In this document: positions 29,512 to 38,716 of the stretch, in pieces
How positions within the stretch are numbered: position 1 is the first letter of the stretch
How the letters are laid out: every line of letters begins with the position of its first letter
Source: Enterobacteriaceae bacterium RIT714
Lineage (GTDB): Bacteria > Pseudomonadota > Gammaproteobacteria > Enterobacterales > Enterobacteriaceae
Assembly: GCA_009668015.1 (NCBI GenBank)
Contig: WJYB01000006.1
Coordinates: 124,001-188,000, forward strand
Length of the DNA: 64,000 nt
Direction: 5' to 3'
Made by a program: the position numbers and the translations under genes
Notes under the pieces: generated by a model
The model's input: only the letters and a program-made list of their open reading frames with translations
Database searches by the model: none
Told to the model about the DNA's origin: nothing

Positions 29512-29772
29512 TTAGCGTTTCTCGCTGCCGCCAAGGAAAAATATCCCCAGTGGAATGGCAAGGAGAATAGTAAATACCATGCTGTAAACAAAGATCATCG
29601 CCGATTGCAGTACAAACATGCTGGTCGTCCACTCAGAGAGCGGAATGTTGTACTGTTCAATAACACCGACAATTGTTGCTCGCCCAACGCCTGCAGCGGC
29701 AATCATAAACACAACGAACAGCGCCAGTAAAAACTTCCTGCCTTCCGGGGTTTTAAGCTTTGCGCGAACCAT
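29512..29772 (-). CDS. Small two-helix membrane protein (DUF2534-like)
   Basis: 86-residue inner-membrane protein with two hydrophobic segments (about 14-35 and 52-80) and a charged N-terminus (MVRAKLKTPEGRKF). It resembles, from memory, the DUF2534 family restricted to Enterobacteriaceae; function unknown. The ATG at 29772 has AAAGGG upstream. It is not part of the E. coli gene order between proL and eco. Divergent from eco, with a 208-bp gap holding both promoters. Coding status is well supported by the ribosome site and the coherent membrane topology. Confidence 0.78.
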   Translation of the reverse strand: MVRAKLKTPEGRKFLLALFVVFMIAAAGVGRATIVGVIEQYNIPLSEWTTSMFVLQSAMIFVYSMVFTILLAIPLGIFFLGGSEKR

Positions 29773-29980
29773 GTCTTTTCCCTTTACAGATGACTAACAT
29801 TATTTTGCGCTAACCCTAACACGATCGCTTCATTGATTCCATACCAGCATTTAAACCTAAACAATGAGCAAACAGGCAGTGCAATTAACTATTCAAAAAG
29901 AAAATATAGGTAAATCCAACCGTCTAAGCCGGGGCACTGTGCTAGTCTTTCACCCATCGTTTGACATAAAAGGAATGACT

Positions 29981-30484
29981 GTGAAAAACGCACCTAAATT
30001 TGCCCTTGCCCTGCTGACCGCTGCCTGCATCAGCACCAGCGCCTTTGCCAGCGACAATCAGAACACGCAGCCGCTGGAAAAAATTGCGCCCTACCCTCAG
30101 GCAGATAAGGGCATGAAGCGCCAGGTTATTCAGCTCCCGGTTCAGGAAGATGAGTCAGCCTTTAAGGTTGAGTTGCTGATTGGTCAGAATCTGGAAGTCG
30201 ACTGCAATCAGCATCGCCTTGGCGGCAAACTGGAGAGCAAAACGCTGGAAGGCTGGGGCTACGACTATTACGTTTTTGATAACGTGACATCTCCGGTTTC
30301 AACCATGATGGCCTGCCCGGATGGGAAGAAAACGCAGAGGTTTGTGACGGCGTATCTCGGTGATAACAGCCTGCTGCGCTATAACAGCAAACTCCCGATC
30401 GTTGTGTACACGCCCGAGAATATCGACGTGAAATACCGGGTCTGGAAAGCTGACGAGCAAATCGAAAACGCCGTAGTGCGTTAA
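29981..30484 (+). CDS. eco: Ecotin, periplasmic serine protease inhibitor
   Basis: 167-residue precursor. The signal peptide is about 1-23, ending STSAFA. The mature protein begins with a variable part, then the conserved [22 protein letters not shown] stretch. The reactive-site loop has the P1 methionine in [11 protein letters not shown], with the usual disulphide cysteines. Ecotin blocks trypsin-like and chymotrypsin-like proteases and shields cells from host elastase. An ATG lies two codons upstream (29975), but only the GTG at 29981 has the AAAGGA ribosome site at proper spacing, so GTG was chosen. Convergent with mqo. Confidence 0.95.
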   Translation: MKNAPKFALALLTAACISTSAFASDNQNTQPLEKIAPYPQADKGMKRQVIQLPVQEDESAFKVELLIGQNLEVDCNQHRLGGKLESKTLEGWGYDYYVFDNVTSPVSTMMACPDGKKTQRFVTAYLGDNSLLRYNSKLPIVVYTPENIDVKYRVWKADEQIENAVVR

Positions 30485-30516
30485 AAAAAAGCCGGGTAGT
30501 CATACCCGGCTTTTTT
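30483..30516. terminator. Bidirectional terminator between eco and mqo
   Basis: GCCGGGTA (30491-30498), loop GTCA, TACCCGGC (30503-30510), with eight A before and six T after. Confidence 0.9.
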
Positions 30517-30520
30517 GTCC

Positions 30521-32179
30521 TCAGAGCGCGATATCCGCGACCGGTTTAGATTCCGGCTGAGGTTTTGCTTGCGGTTGTGCCTGAGGCGCAACGTCAGCAG
30601 TTTGCGGTTTTTCGTATTTAAGCTGCAGTACGCCGCTGGTATATTCCAGCTCTTGTTCCGTCGCGGCCACGTTACCGTTCAGTTTGGTGCCGTAAGACGG
30701 AATGATGTTTTTCAGCTTCGCCTGCCATTCCGGGCTGGCGACTTTATCCTTAAACACTTTTTCCATCAGATGCAGCATGATAGGCGCCGCAGTGGATGCC
30801 CCAGGCGACGCGCCCAACAGTGCCGCAATGGTGCCGTCTTTATCGCTCACCACTTCCGTTCCCAGGCGCAGCACGCCGCCCTCTTTTGGATCGCGTTTGA
30901 TAATTTGTACGCGCTGACCTGCCTGCCATAAACGCCAGTCGGCTTTCTTCGCCTGCGGGTAATATTCCTGCAATGCCGCAAAACGGTCGTCATCGGAGAG
31001 CATCACCTGGCTAATCAGGTATTTCACCAGGTCAAAGTTATCCAGACCCACATCCACCATCGGCATAACGTTTGAGGTGGTTGTCGAGCTCAGCAGATCC
31101 CACAGAGAGCCATTTTTCAGGAATTTAGTGGAAAACGTCGCGAACGGCCCAAACAGCACCACGCGTTTGCCGTCCAGAATACGGGTATCAATATGCGGGA
31201 CCGACATTGGCGGAGCACCCACCGAAGCCTGACCGTATACTTTTGCCAGATGGCGATTCACCACTTCCGGGTTATCAGACACCAGGAACTGCCCCCCTAC
31301 CGGGAAGCCTGCATAGTCGTCAGCTTCAGGAATACCCGATTCCTGCAGCAGCTTCAGCGCAGCGCCACCGGCGCCAATAAAGACGAATTTCGCCTTAATG
31401 ACATGTTCGGCTTCGTTATTTTTCAGATCGGCAACCGTCACGCTCCAGCTGTTATCCGCATTACGCTTAAAGCCGCGCACTTCGGTGCTGAGCTGCAGAT
31501 TGAAGTTATCTTTCTTCTGCAATGCGCCCACCAGCTGACGGGTAATTTCACCGTAGTTGACGTCGGTTCCGATCTCGGTGCGTGTTGCGGCAACCTTCTG
31601 GTTCGCATCTCGCCCTTCCATGACCAGCGGCGCCCACTCTTTAATCTGAGCGTGATCTTCCGAGTATTTCATCCCACGGAACAGGCTGCTCTGCTGCAAC
31701 GCGGCATAGCGCGCACGCAGGAAATTCACGTTTTCATCGCCCCACACAAAGCTCATGTGCGGAACCGTATTAATGAAAGAGTGCGGATCATGCATCACGC
31801 CGCTGTTGACCTGATGTGACCAGAACTGGCGGGAAATCTGGAACGCTTCGTTGATCTCTACCGCTTTCTCGATACTAATGGAACCGTCCTTTTTCTGCGG
31901 CGTATAGTTCAGTTCCATGAGTGCCGAGTGGCCCGTACCGGCGTTGTTCCAGCCATTCGAACTCTCTTGTGCGACCCCGTCCAGGCGTTCAACCATGGTC
32001 ATCGACCAGTCCGGCTGCAGTTCCTGCAGATAGGTTCCCAGAGTGGCGCTCATAATGCCGCCGCCAATTAATAGAACATCCGTTTCCTGCTCTTTTGGGG
32101 TGTCAGCCTTCGCCGCCATTGAGACGACGTTCAGCCCCACGGCCAGTGAAAAGAGCATGGCAGTCATTTTTTTCATCAT
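30521..32179 (-). CDS. mqo: Malate:quinone oxidoreductase
   Basis: 552-residue FAD-dependent membrane-associated enzyme that oxidises malate to oxaloacetate and passes electrons to quinone, an alternative to malate dehydrogenase in the TCA cycle. The FAD-binding glycine motif is [13 protein letters not shown] (near residue 35), preceded by an N-terminal hydrophobic stretch (about 3-25) like that of the E. coli protein. The C-terminus has a short Pro/Gln/Lys-rich tail ending VADIAL, as in E. coli. Two adjacent ATG codons open the gene (32179 and 32176); either is possible. Confidence 0.96.
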   Translation of the reverse strand: MMKKMTAMLFSLAVGLNVVSMAAKADTPKEQETDVLLIGGGIMSATLGTYLQELQPDWSMTMVERLDGVAQESSNGWNNAGTGHSALMELNYTPQKKDGSISIEKAVEINEAFQISRQFWSHQVNSGVMHDPHSFINTVPHMSFVWGDENVNFLRARYAALQQSSLFRGMKYSEDHAQIKEWAPLVMEGRDANQKVAATRTEIGTDVNYGEITRQLVGALQKKDNFNLQLSTEVRGFKRNADNSWSVTVADLKNNEAEHVIKAKFVFIGAGGAALKLLQESGIPEADDYAGFPVGGQFLVSDNPEVVNRHLAKVYGQASVGAPPMSVPHIDTRILDGKRVVLFGPFATFSTKFLKNGSLWDLLSSTTTSNVMPMVDVGLDNFDLVKYLISQVMLSDDDRFAALQEYYPQAKKADWRLWQAGQRVQIIKRDPKEGGVLRLGTEVVSDKDGTIAALLGASPGASTAAPIMLHLMEKVFKDKVASPEWQAKLKNIIPSYGTKLNGNVAATEQELEYTSGVLQLKYEKPQTADVAPQAQPQAKPQPESKPVADIAL

Positions 32180-32420
32180 TTATGCCTTACTTGTAGTCGT
32201 GCTTTTTACGTGGAAATTGCAGGTGAAATAAGCTGCGGGGCAACGGTAACAACTTTTAAATATTGTTTAAAGGTTAAGAAATTATTGTAATTGTGAAATT
32301 AAATGTTTGAATAATTGTAGGGGCTTTGAAATTGTCGTCTGGCAAACCGCCTCTTTCCCCGCTACTATGCTGCACTTTGTGATCGCGCGCACGGAAGCCT
32401 GCCCTAACCTGCGAATATTT

Positions 32421-33668
32421 ATGTCATTACCTCACACTTCAGCCCTGACGCCCGATGATGGCCGCGTCGCGAGCGTGCTCCGCTCACCCAAATTATTGAT
32501 GCGCGAGACGCTGGCGGGTGTCATTACCGCGCTGGCTTTGATTCCCGAAGTGATCTCATTTTCCGTTGTCGCGGGCGTTGACCCCAAGGTGAGCCTGATT
32601 GCCTCGGTCGTCCTCTGCCTGGCCCTTTCCGTCTTCGGCGGCCGCCCGGCGATGGTGACAGCTGCTGCCGGATCGGTCGCGCTGGTGATTGGCCCAATGG
32701 TGCATCAGCACGGCGTTCAGTACATTCTGCCGGCTGTGATCCTCGCGGGTCTCATTCAAATCCTGTTTGGCGCACTGGGTATGGCGCGGCTGATGCGCTT
32801 TATTCCTCAGTCGGTGATGACCGGTTTTGTTAACGCCCTTGGCATTTTGATCTTTTTTGCCCAGGTACCGCATTTCTGGAGTAAAAGCCCGCTGATCGTT
32901 GGCCTGTTTGTGCTGACACTCCTTATCGTCTTATGGGCCCCCCGGTTCATTAAAAGTGTTCCGTCACCGCTGATTGCGATTGTTCTGCTGACCCTGTTCA
33001 CCGTGATCAGTGGGCAAATCCTGCCGACCGTCGGTGATGAAGGCTCGATGAGCGGAGGGTTACCCGGCTTCACCCAACTGCTGGTACCGCTGGATCTCCA
33101 TACGCTAAGTATCATCTGGCCCTGCGCGCTGAGTATCGCCTTTGTCGGTCTGATGGAGTCTTTACTGACGGCAAAACTGGTGGACGAGCTGACAGCAACG
33201 CCTTCCAGCAAACGCCGGGAAAGCATCGGCCTGGGCGTTGCCAATATCATGTCGGGTTTTTACGGCGGGATCGCCGGTTGCGCCATGATTGGGCAAACGA
33301 TCGTTAACGTTGAGATGGGGAAAGGACGCAGCCGGGTGTCGACGCTCGCAGCGGGTCTGGTTCTGTTGATTCTGGTTACCGGACTGAGCGAAGTGATGGC
33401 CAAAATCCCCATGGCGGTGCTGGCCGGGATTATGGCGATTGTGGCGTTCAAGACCTTCAACTGGCACAGCATTCAGCCGGGAACCGTGAAAAACGCGCCG
33501 ATCGCCGAAACGCTGGTGATGCTGGTGACCGTTGCGGCCACCGTTTCAACCGGCAATCTGGCGATTGGCGTGCTGGGCGGGATCGTTGTGATGGCAATAA
33601 TCCCGGCCCGTATCAAACGTAAGTCTGCGGCTACATCAGGAAAATCGTCGCCAGACCCAGAAAAATAA
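32421..33668 (+). CDS. SulP-family anion transporter lacking a STAS domain
   Basis: 415-residue membrane protein of the SulP/SLC26 superfamily, with about 10-12 hydrophobic segments from residue 20 on. Typical SulP stretches are seen near the N-terminus (AGVITALALIPEVISFSVVAG) and after residue 75 (GRPAMVTAAAGSVALV). It ends in a short hydrophilic tail, with no room for the C-terminal STAS domain found in DauA (about 560 residues). The substrate cannot be read from sequence; sulfate, bicarbonate or a dicarboxylate are possible. Start chosen at 32421; the frame is open upstream but that part lacks family resemblance. Tail-to-tail overlap of 38 bp with mgtE. Not in this place in E. coli K-12. 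Confidence 0.85.
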   Translation: MSLPHTSALTPDDGRVASVLRSPKLLMRETLAGVITALALIPEVISFSVVAGVDPKVSLIASVVLCLALSVFGGRPAMVTAAAGSVALVIGPMVHQHGVQYILPAVILAGLIQILFGALGMARLMRFIPQSVMTGFVNALGILIFFAQVPHFWSKSPLIVGLFVLTLLIVLWAPRFIKSVPSPLIAIVLLTLFTVISGQILPTVGDEGSMSGGLPGFTQLLVPLDLHTLSIIWPCALSIAFVGLMESLLTAKLVDELTATPSSKRRESIGLGVANIMSGFYGGIAGCAMIGQTIVNVEMGKGRSRVSTLAAGLVLLILVTGLSEVMAKIPMAVLAGIMAIVAFKTFNWHSIQPGTVKNAPIAETLVMLVTVAATVSTGNLAIGVLGGIVVMAIIPARIKRKSAATSGKSSPDPEK

Positions 33669-35067
33669 AGAAACCGCCGGTATCGGTAATGGCGGTGATC
33701 ATGACGCTCGACCCCACCGCGGGGTCGCGTCCTAATTTGGTCATCGTCAGCGGGATAATTACCCCCATCATCGCCGCCACCAGCAGATTAAGCACCATCG
33801 CCAGCGTCATCACGCCCCCCAGGGCCATATCATCGTACAGCCACCAGGTGACACCCCCCATAATTCCGCCCCACACCAGGCCGTTAATCAGTGCGACCCC
33901 GACTTCACGCAGGATCAGGAAGGTAAAGTTTCCAGGCTGAATGTTTTGTAACGCCAGCGCTCGCACGATCATTGTGATGGTCTGATTACCAGTATTTCCG
34001 CCAATCCCGGCGACAATCGGCATCAGAGAGGCCAGCGCGACCAGCTGTGAGATGGTATGTTCGAAGCCGTCGATGACACGCGAAGCGATAAACGCCGTAC
34101 ACAGGTTTATCGCAAGCCACGCCCAGCGGGTTTTGACCGCCTTACTGACTGGCGCATAAACATCCTCCCCGGCGCTGATCCCGCTCATCGCGCGCAAATC
34201 GTTGTCGGTTTCTTCATACACCACGTCAACGATCTCATCGATCGTCACACGCCCCATTAGTATGCCAACGGAATCGACCACCGCGGCGCTGATCAGGTTG
34301 TCACGCTCAAAGGTTCGGGCGGCTTTTTCTGCATCATCTTCCGGAGAGAAAACCATCGGCTCGGTATCCATTACCTCGCTGACCCGGCGCTGCGCGCTGT
34401 TCAGCAGGATGGATTGCAGGGTGAGCTCGCCGAGCAGCGTTTTGTCGCGCGAGGTAACGAACAGTTTATCGGTGTTTTCCGGCATTTTTCCCAGACGGCG
34501 CAGATAGCGCTGAACGGTTGCCAGCGTGACATCCGGGCGCACCATGATCACCCCGAACTCCATGATCGCCCCGACGCTGTTCTTCTCAAAGTTCATTACC
34601 TGCCGCACACGGGCGCGTTCATCGGCAGGCAGTGACGCCAGTAACCGTCCGGTCAGGTTACGCGGCAGGTGTTGAACCAGATAGATCTGCTCGTCGATAT
34701 CAAGCGTTTGCAGGGCATCGAGAATATCGCGGTCGCTCATCTCATCAATGAGATCGTCCCAGACGCTTTCAGAGGCTTCCACCAGCACCTGTCCACGCTC
34801 ATGATTCTGCACCAGCCGCCATAACGCATGACGTTCTTCTGAGGGGAGTGCTTCCAGAGTATCCGCGAGATCTGGCGGCGGCAGATGGGCAACTAACGCC
34901 CCTACCTCAGCAATATCGTCGGCGAGAGTACCGACGTCATATTGCTCAGCCAGGGTCAATTTACCTGATAATGCCGAAGTGACCGCTTTATCAGTGGTGA
35001 GCAGCCAGATGAGTCGGGCACGCTCCTGATCGCGCAGCCTTGCGCTGTTTTTATTTATGACAGACAT
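33631..35067 (-). CDS. mgtE: Magnesium transporter MgtE
   Basis: 478-residue magnesium channel. Domain order is an N-terminal superhelical domain (about 40-140), a CBS pair (about 145-270) that senses intracellular Mg, then a plug helix and five membrane helices (about 300-478). Conserved pore sequence is visible: IVAGIGGNTGNQTITMI and the Asp-containing ITAITDTGGFFIFLG near the C-terminus. The start is ATG at 35067; an in-frame TTG precedes it. E. coli K-12 lacks MgtE and relies on CorA and MgtA, so this is an accessory Mg route. Its 3' end overlaps the convergent SulP gene by 38 bp. Confidence 0.94.
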   Translation of the reverse strand: MSVINKNSARLRDQERARLIWLLTTDKAVTSALSGKLTLAEQYDVGTLADDIAEVGALVAHLPPPDLADTLEALPSEERHALWRLVQNHERGQVLVEASESVWDDLIDEMSDRDILDALQTLDIDEQIYLVQHLPRNLTGRLLASLPADERARVRQVMNFEKNSVGAIMEFGVIMVRPDVTLATVQRYLRRLGKMPENTDKLFVTSRDKTLLGELTLQSILLNSAQRRVSEVMDTEPMVFSPEDDAEKAARTFERDNLISAAVVDSVGILMGRVTIDEIVDVVYEETDNDLRAMSGISAGEDVYAPVSKAVKTRWAWLAINLCTAFIASRVIDGFEHTISQLVALASLMPIVAGIGGNTGNQTITMIVRALALQNIQPGNFTFLILREVGVALINGLVWGGIMGGVTWWLYDDMALGGVMTLAMVLNLLVAAMMGVIIPLTMTKLGRDPAVGSSVMITAITDTGGFFIFLGLATIFLM

Positions 35068-35175
35068 CAATCATCAATCCACAAAATGAGATGGCATTAA
35101 GAATAGCGCGGGGATATGTAAATGAGTATAAACAGCAGAGTGAAATGGGTAAAAATGCAGCTATTTTACGACGTT

Positions 35176-35197
35176 AATGCCGGGCGAACCCGGCATT
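35176..35197 (-). terminator. Hairpin after yojI
   Basis: AATGCCGGG, loop CGAA, CCCGGCATT: perfect 9-bp stem 7 bp past the yojI stop. The tail on the - strand (AACGTCG) is T-poor, so it may be a weak terminator. Confidence 0.55.
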
Positions 35198-35203
35198 CTG
35201 ATA

Positions 35204-36847
35204 TTATGCCGTCCTTGCGACCGCATCACGCGAGGCGGCATCGCGTTCATCACCGGTCAATTCGCTTAGCTGACCGTCACGCATCTCCAGCAATCGGTCG
35301 GCGTGAATGAAGTAGTGATCGTCATGGCTAATGGCGAAAATGGTTTTCCCCATCTCTTTCATCAGCGGCAGCAATACCTGATAAAACTCGCGGCGGAAGT
35401 GCGGATCCTGATCAGCAGCCCATTCATCCAGCAGAATAATGTCGCGCTCTTCTGCCAGTGCCAGCAGCAGCGCCACGCGCTTTTTCTGTCCTTTTGACAG
35501 CCTGAGATTGAGGATTTTTCCGTCCTGAAGCTCCAGCTTATGCGACATTTTCAGTTGCTCGATCCACTTCGCCACCAGCTCCGGTCGCGCCTGTTGACCT
35601 TCCGGCCCTAACAGCTGATCAAACAGCCACACGTCCGTAAAGACGGCAGAGAAAAGCTTGCGATAGTCTTCCGGTTTTTCAACCGACAGCGGTTTGCCGT
35701 CCAGCAGAATTTCACCCGATTGCGGTTGATATAGCCCGGTCAGCAGCATCGCCAGCGTCGATTTACCGCTGCCGTTCCCCCCAATCAGGAACACCAGCTC
35801 GCCGCGATGGAGAGTCAAATTGACCGGTCCGACCGCGAAATTATTGTCCTGATAATGGAACGTGACGTTACGCAGCTCCAGCGTTTTCCAGTTCGGGAAC
35901 GCTTCAGGGCGCGGGAACTCCGGGCGGAACGGAGCGAGCGCAAATTGATTCAGTTTTCTGAACGCCACCTGCGCACTCAGCAGGGTCGGCAAAGCCCCCA
36001 CGGCAGAAAGCAGCGGCGTGCGTAAGAACAGCAACGTCAGCGAGTAGGTTGCCGCCACGTTGGTATCCGCCCAGCCAAGGCTGTTCGCCATCCAGAATAC
36101 CAGGCCAATCGCCCCCAGCATCATGATGTTCGACCAGTTCACTGCGCTCAAATGGTAGGTATCGGCACGGATAATATGGTGACGGTACTCGCGGGCATCA
36201 GGAATATAGAGATTATTGAAAATGTGCTCAGCGCGTTCGCGGTTCAGGGTCAGCTCTTTACGCCCTTCCAGCACCGTCTGATAGTCGTTATAGAGCTTGT
36301 CTTCTGTTTCGCGCAGCACCGCCATATGCTTATAGACGCGCGCCACCAGAAGATAGCCGCCCCAGATAGTGACCACTATCCAAATCGCGGTCACCGCCAG
36401 CATTTTGGTCGACAGCCAGGCCAGATACGCTGCCGACCCAAAAGTGAGAATGATCCCCTGCACCAGTTCAGGCAAGCGTACAAAAGCAATGGTAATCGCA
36501 CGCACATCACTGGTCAGCCCCGCCAACAGTGACGCACTGCCCAGTTGCTCGATGCGTTCAACCTGAGTATCAAGAATACGTTTGATAAATTCGCCGCGCA
36601 GGCGATAAACAAAATGGTGTCCCAGCGCCGTCAACGCCAGCTGCGATGCCAGCGTCACCGCCATCAGCAGCAGTAACAGGCCGAGGAATTCCGGCAAGAC
36701 GGACAAAGTCGTATCGACCATTTCAATCAGGCGCACGTTGATAAACGCGATCAGGCCAATACCCAGCGCGGCACTGGCAAGGCTCAGCGCCATCACCGCG
36801 ACAAACGGCCAGCGATACTGACGCCAGACAAGGAGAAGTAGTTGCAT
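35204..36847 (-). CDS. yojI: ABC transporter YojI (microcin J25 efflux, cyclic-peptide exporter family)
   Basis: 547-residue fusion of a six-helix membrane domain (about 1-310) with a C-terminal ATPase. Walker A is GGNGSGKST (near 357-365), the ABC signature is LSKGQKKRV (variant LSKGQ) and Walker B is [14 protein letters not shown]. coli YojI exports microcin J25, together with TolC. Start at 36847 ([10 protein letters not shown]), not the longer frame at 36865. Transcribed towards mgtE. Confidence 0.93.
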   Translation of the reverse strand: MQLLLLVWRQYRWPFVAVMALSLASAALGIGLIAFINVRLIEMVDTTLSVLPEFLGLLLLLMAVTLASQLALTALGHHFVYRLRGEFIKRILDTQVERIEQLGSASLLAGLTSDVRAITIAFVRLPELVQGIILTFGSAAYLAWLSTKMLAVTAIWIVVTIWGGYLLVARVYKHMAVLRETEDKLYNDYQTVLEGRKELTLNRERAEHIFNNLYIPDAREYRHHIIRADTYHLSAVNWSNIMMLGAIGLVFWMANSLGWADTNVAATYSLTLLFLRTPLLSAVGALPTLLSAQVAFRKLNQFALAPFRPEFPRPEAFPNWKTLELRNVTFHYQDNNFAVGPVNLTLHRGELVFLIGGNGSGKSTLAMLLTGLYQPQSGEILLDGKPLSVEKPEDYRKLFSAVFTDVWLFDQLLGPEGQQARPELVAKWIEQLKMSHKLELQDGKILNLRLSKGQKKRVALLLALAEERDIILLDEWAADQDPHFRREFYQVLLPLMKEMGKTIFAISHDDHYFIHADRLLEMRDGQLSELTGDERDAASRDAVARTA

Positions 36848-36923
36848 GCAAAGCGATCCGGACAAGAAAAAACAGCCAGCAGTGTAAACTGCCCGACGCT
36901 CACATCAAGAATAATTCTTATTT

Positions 36924-37574
36924 TTATTCGTTATTCGATGCCTGGCGGAAGGTCAGGTTGTAGCGGTACTCACCCGCTTGTGGATGAACACCCGGTTTAA
37001 GCGGTTGTATACCGTGATAAAAGAGCCGTGATTCTCCGCCCCAAACCACCACATCGCCATGCTCAAGCATCAGACGTTTAAGCGGATCGTTGCGACGTAA
37101 ACCGCCAAACTGGAAGACGGCAGGCAAGCCCAGCGAGACTGACACGATAGGGGCCCGCAGGTCAGGTTCATCCTTATCCTGATGTAGCGACAGTTTCGCG
37201 CCCGGCGCGTAGCGGTTGATCAGACACGCATCGGGCTGAAAATCCGGGTATCCCGCCGCCACTGCCGCATCATGACAAAGCGCGCCGAATACCCCGGGGA
37301 TCGGCGGCCAGCGACGGTGGGTCAGCGGATCGACAGGGGAATAGAGATAGCCCCGATCGTTGGTCGTCCAGCCCAGCGCCCCGCAGTTGGTCATTGCCAC
37401 CGACATGGTATAACCGCCGGGAGTCACCATATGACGAAACGGTGAGCGCGCGGCAACTGCGTCGATAGCCTCGAAAATCGCCGCCGTACGCGCAAGCGCA
37501 AAGCGGCGCAGAATCAGCGCTCCGGGAGCCAGCGGCTCGTGCCAGGGATCGCTATCGGCAAAAAGATCGAGCAT
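36924..37574 (-). CDS. alkB: DNA oxidative demethylase AlkB
   Basis: 216-residue Fe(II)/2-oxoglutarate dioxygenase that removes 1-methyladenine and 3-methylcytosine from DNA. The iron triad is complete: His131 and Asp133 (LSLHQDKDE) and His187 (FYHGI); the 2-oxoglutarate arginines are 204 and 210 (YRYNLTFR). Its ATG overlaps the ada stop by one base (TAATG), so alkB is translationally coupled to ada and shares its methylation-induced promoter, as in E. coli. Confidence 0.96.
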   Translation of the reverse strand: MLDLFADSDPWHEPLAPGALILRRFALARTAAIFEAIDAVAARSPFRHMVTPGGYTMSVAMTNCGALGWTTNDRGYLYSPVDPLTHRRWPPIPGVFGALCHDAAVAAGYPDFQPDACLINRYAPGAKLSLHQDKDEPDLRAPIVSVSLGLPAVFQFGGLRRNDPLKRLMLEHGDVVVWGGESRLFYHGIQPLKPGVHPQAGEYRYNLTFRQASNNE

Positions 37575-38638
37575 TATTCCTCCTGGTTTTTAACCTCACG
37601 TTGCAGCAGCTGCGCTTTGCGCGCCGTCCCCCAGCGATAACCCGACAAACCGCCGTCATGACGCACCACACGGTGGCAAGGAATGATAATTGCCAGTTTG
37701 TTGGCCGCGCAGGCACCCGCCACCGCACGCACCGCGCTGGGTTTACCTATCGCGTTGGCGATCTGCTGATAACTCGCCGTCTGCCCGCACGGAATGGCGC
37801 GCAGCGCTTGCCAGACCTGTTGCTGAAAGGCCGTCCCACGAATGTCCAGCGGCAGGGCCAGGGCGACACGTTGGTCATCCAGACTGCGGATCACCTGATG
37901 GATACGCTGCGCAAATTCGCCTTCAAGCGATTCAGGCTGCGCCTGAGGAAAGAGCGAGCGCAGCTCCTGAATCAGCGGCTCGTCACTGTCTCCCAGCAGT
38001 ATCGCGCAAATTCCACGTTCGCTTTCGGCGACCAGGCAACGACCCAGTTCACATTGACTCGTGGCGTAGCGCACCGTCACGTCGTGCCCGCCGCTGCGAT
38101 ACTGTTTCGCCGTCATGCCCAGCGTCTGGTCCGCTTTTCGGTAATAGCTGCTGCTGTCAGGGAATCCCGCCTCCAGGAGAGAATCCGTCACTTTTTCCCC
38201 CTGCGAAAGCGCACTGCGCAGACGCCTGGCACGCGCCGCCTGTTGCCAGGCTTTTGGCGTCATTCCAGTAACGGATTTAAACAAACGGTGAAAATGAAAC
38301 GGACTCATGGCGACCCGATCAGCCAGGGCTTCCAGCGTCAGGGTTTGCGCCTGCTCCAGCAGGCGGCAGGCTTTTTCAACTTTCGCCACCTTATGAGCCT
38401 GTGGATCGGCCCGGTCCGGAAAACAGCGCTTACAGGGACGAAATCCCGCCCCTTCAGCCTGACGGGAATCAGAAAAGAAGCGGACGTTCTTGCGCAGCGG
38501 GTGGCGGGCCCGACAGGATGGACGGCAAAAAATACCGGTTGTCTGAACGGCAAAGACAAACAGGCCATCCGCGTGGGGATCGCGGGCCAGCAGCGCCTGC
38601 CAGCGATCTTCATCAGTGTTCAGTGTCAGGTTTTGCAT
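37574..38638 (-). CDS. ada: Ada: methylation-sensing activator and O6-alkylguanine-DNA methyltransferase
   Basis: 354-residue bifunctional protein. The N-terminal zinc domain has Cys38, 42, 69 and 72; Cys38 takes a methyl group from DNA phosphotriesters and turns Ada into an activator. An AraC-type helix-turn-helix region follows (about 85-180). The C-terminal methyltransferase has the acceptor Cys321 in IPCHRV. All key residues match E. coli numbering. First gene of ada-alkB; an Ada box lies upstream at 38703. Confidence 0.97.
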   Translation of the reverse strand: MQNLTLNTDEDRWQALLARDPHADGLFVFAVQTTGIFCRPSCRARHPLRKNVRFFSDSRQAEGAGFRPCKRCFPDRADPQAHKVAKVEKACRLLEQAQTLTLEALADRVAMSPFHFHRLFKSVTGMTPKAWQQAARARRLRSALSQGEKVTDSLLEAGFPDSSSYYRKADQTLGMTAKQYRSGGHDVTVRYATSQCELGRCLVAESERGICAILLGDSDEPLIQELRSLFPQAQPESLEGEFAQRIHQVIRSLDDQRVALALPLDIRGTAFQQQVWQALRAIPCGQTASYQQIANAIGKPSAVRAVAGACAANKLAIIIPCHRVVRHDGGLSGYRWGTARKAQLLQREVKNQEE

Positions 38639-38702
38639 AATGGACTCCTCTTACAAGCATACTCACACAATGCCGGAGTGCCACTGGACAAAAACCCGCA
38701 AC

Positions 38703-38716
38703 CTTGCTTTTTAATT
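38703..38716 (-). promoter_or_regulatory. Ada box upstream of ada
   Basis: On the - strand the sequence reads AATTAAAAAGCAAG, which fits the Ada operator form AAT-N6-GCAA known from the E. coli ada and alkA promoters. It lies about 65 bp upstream of the ada ATG and overlaps the apbE stop codon, so the operator is partly inside the previous gene. Confidence 0.6.

Noticed and set aside
29864..29980. Extended N-terminus of ecotin from an ATG at 29867 or thereabouts
   Set aside because: The upstream part would precede the signal peptide; ribosome site spacing points to GTG at 29981.
28139..29980. Prophage or integrative element with attachment site in tRNA-Pro
   Set aside because: No integrase gene and no second copy of the tRNA 3' end found by eye in the following 1.8 kb.
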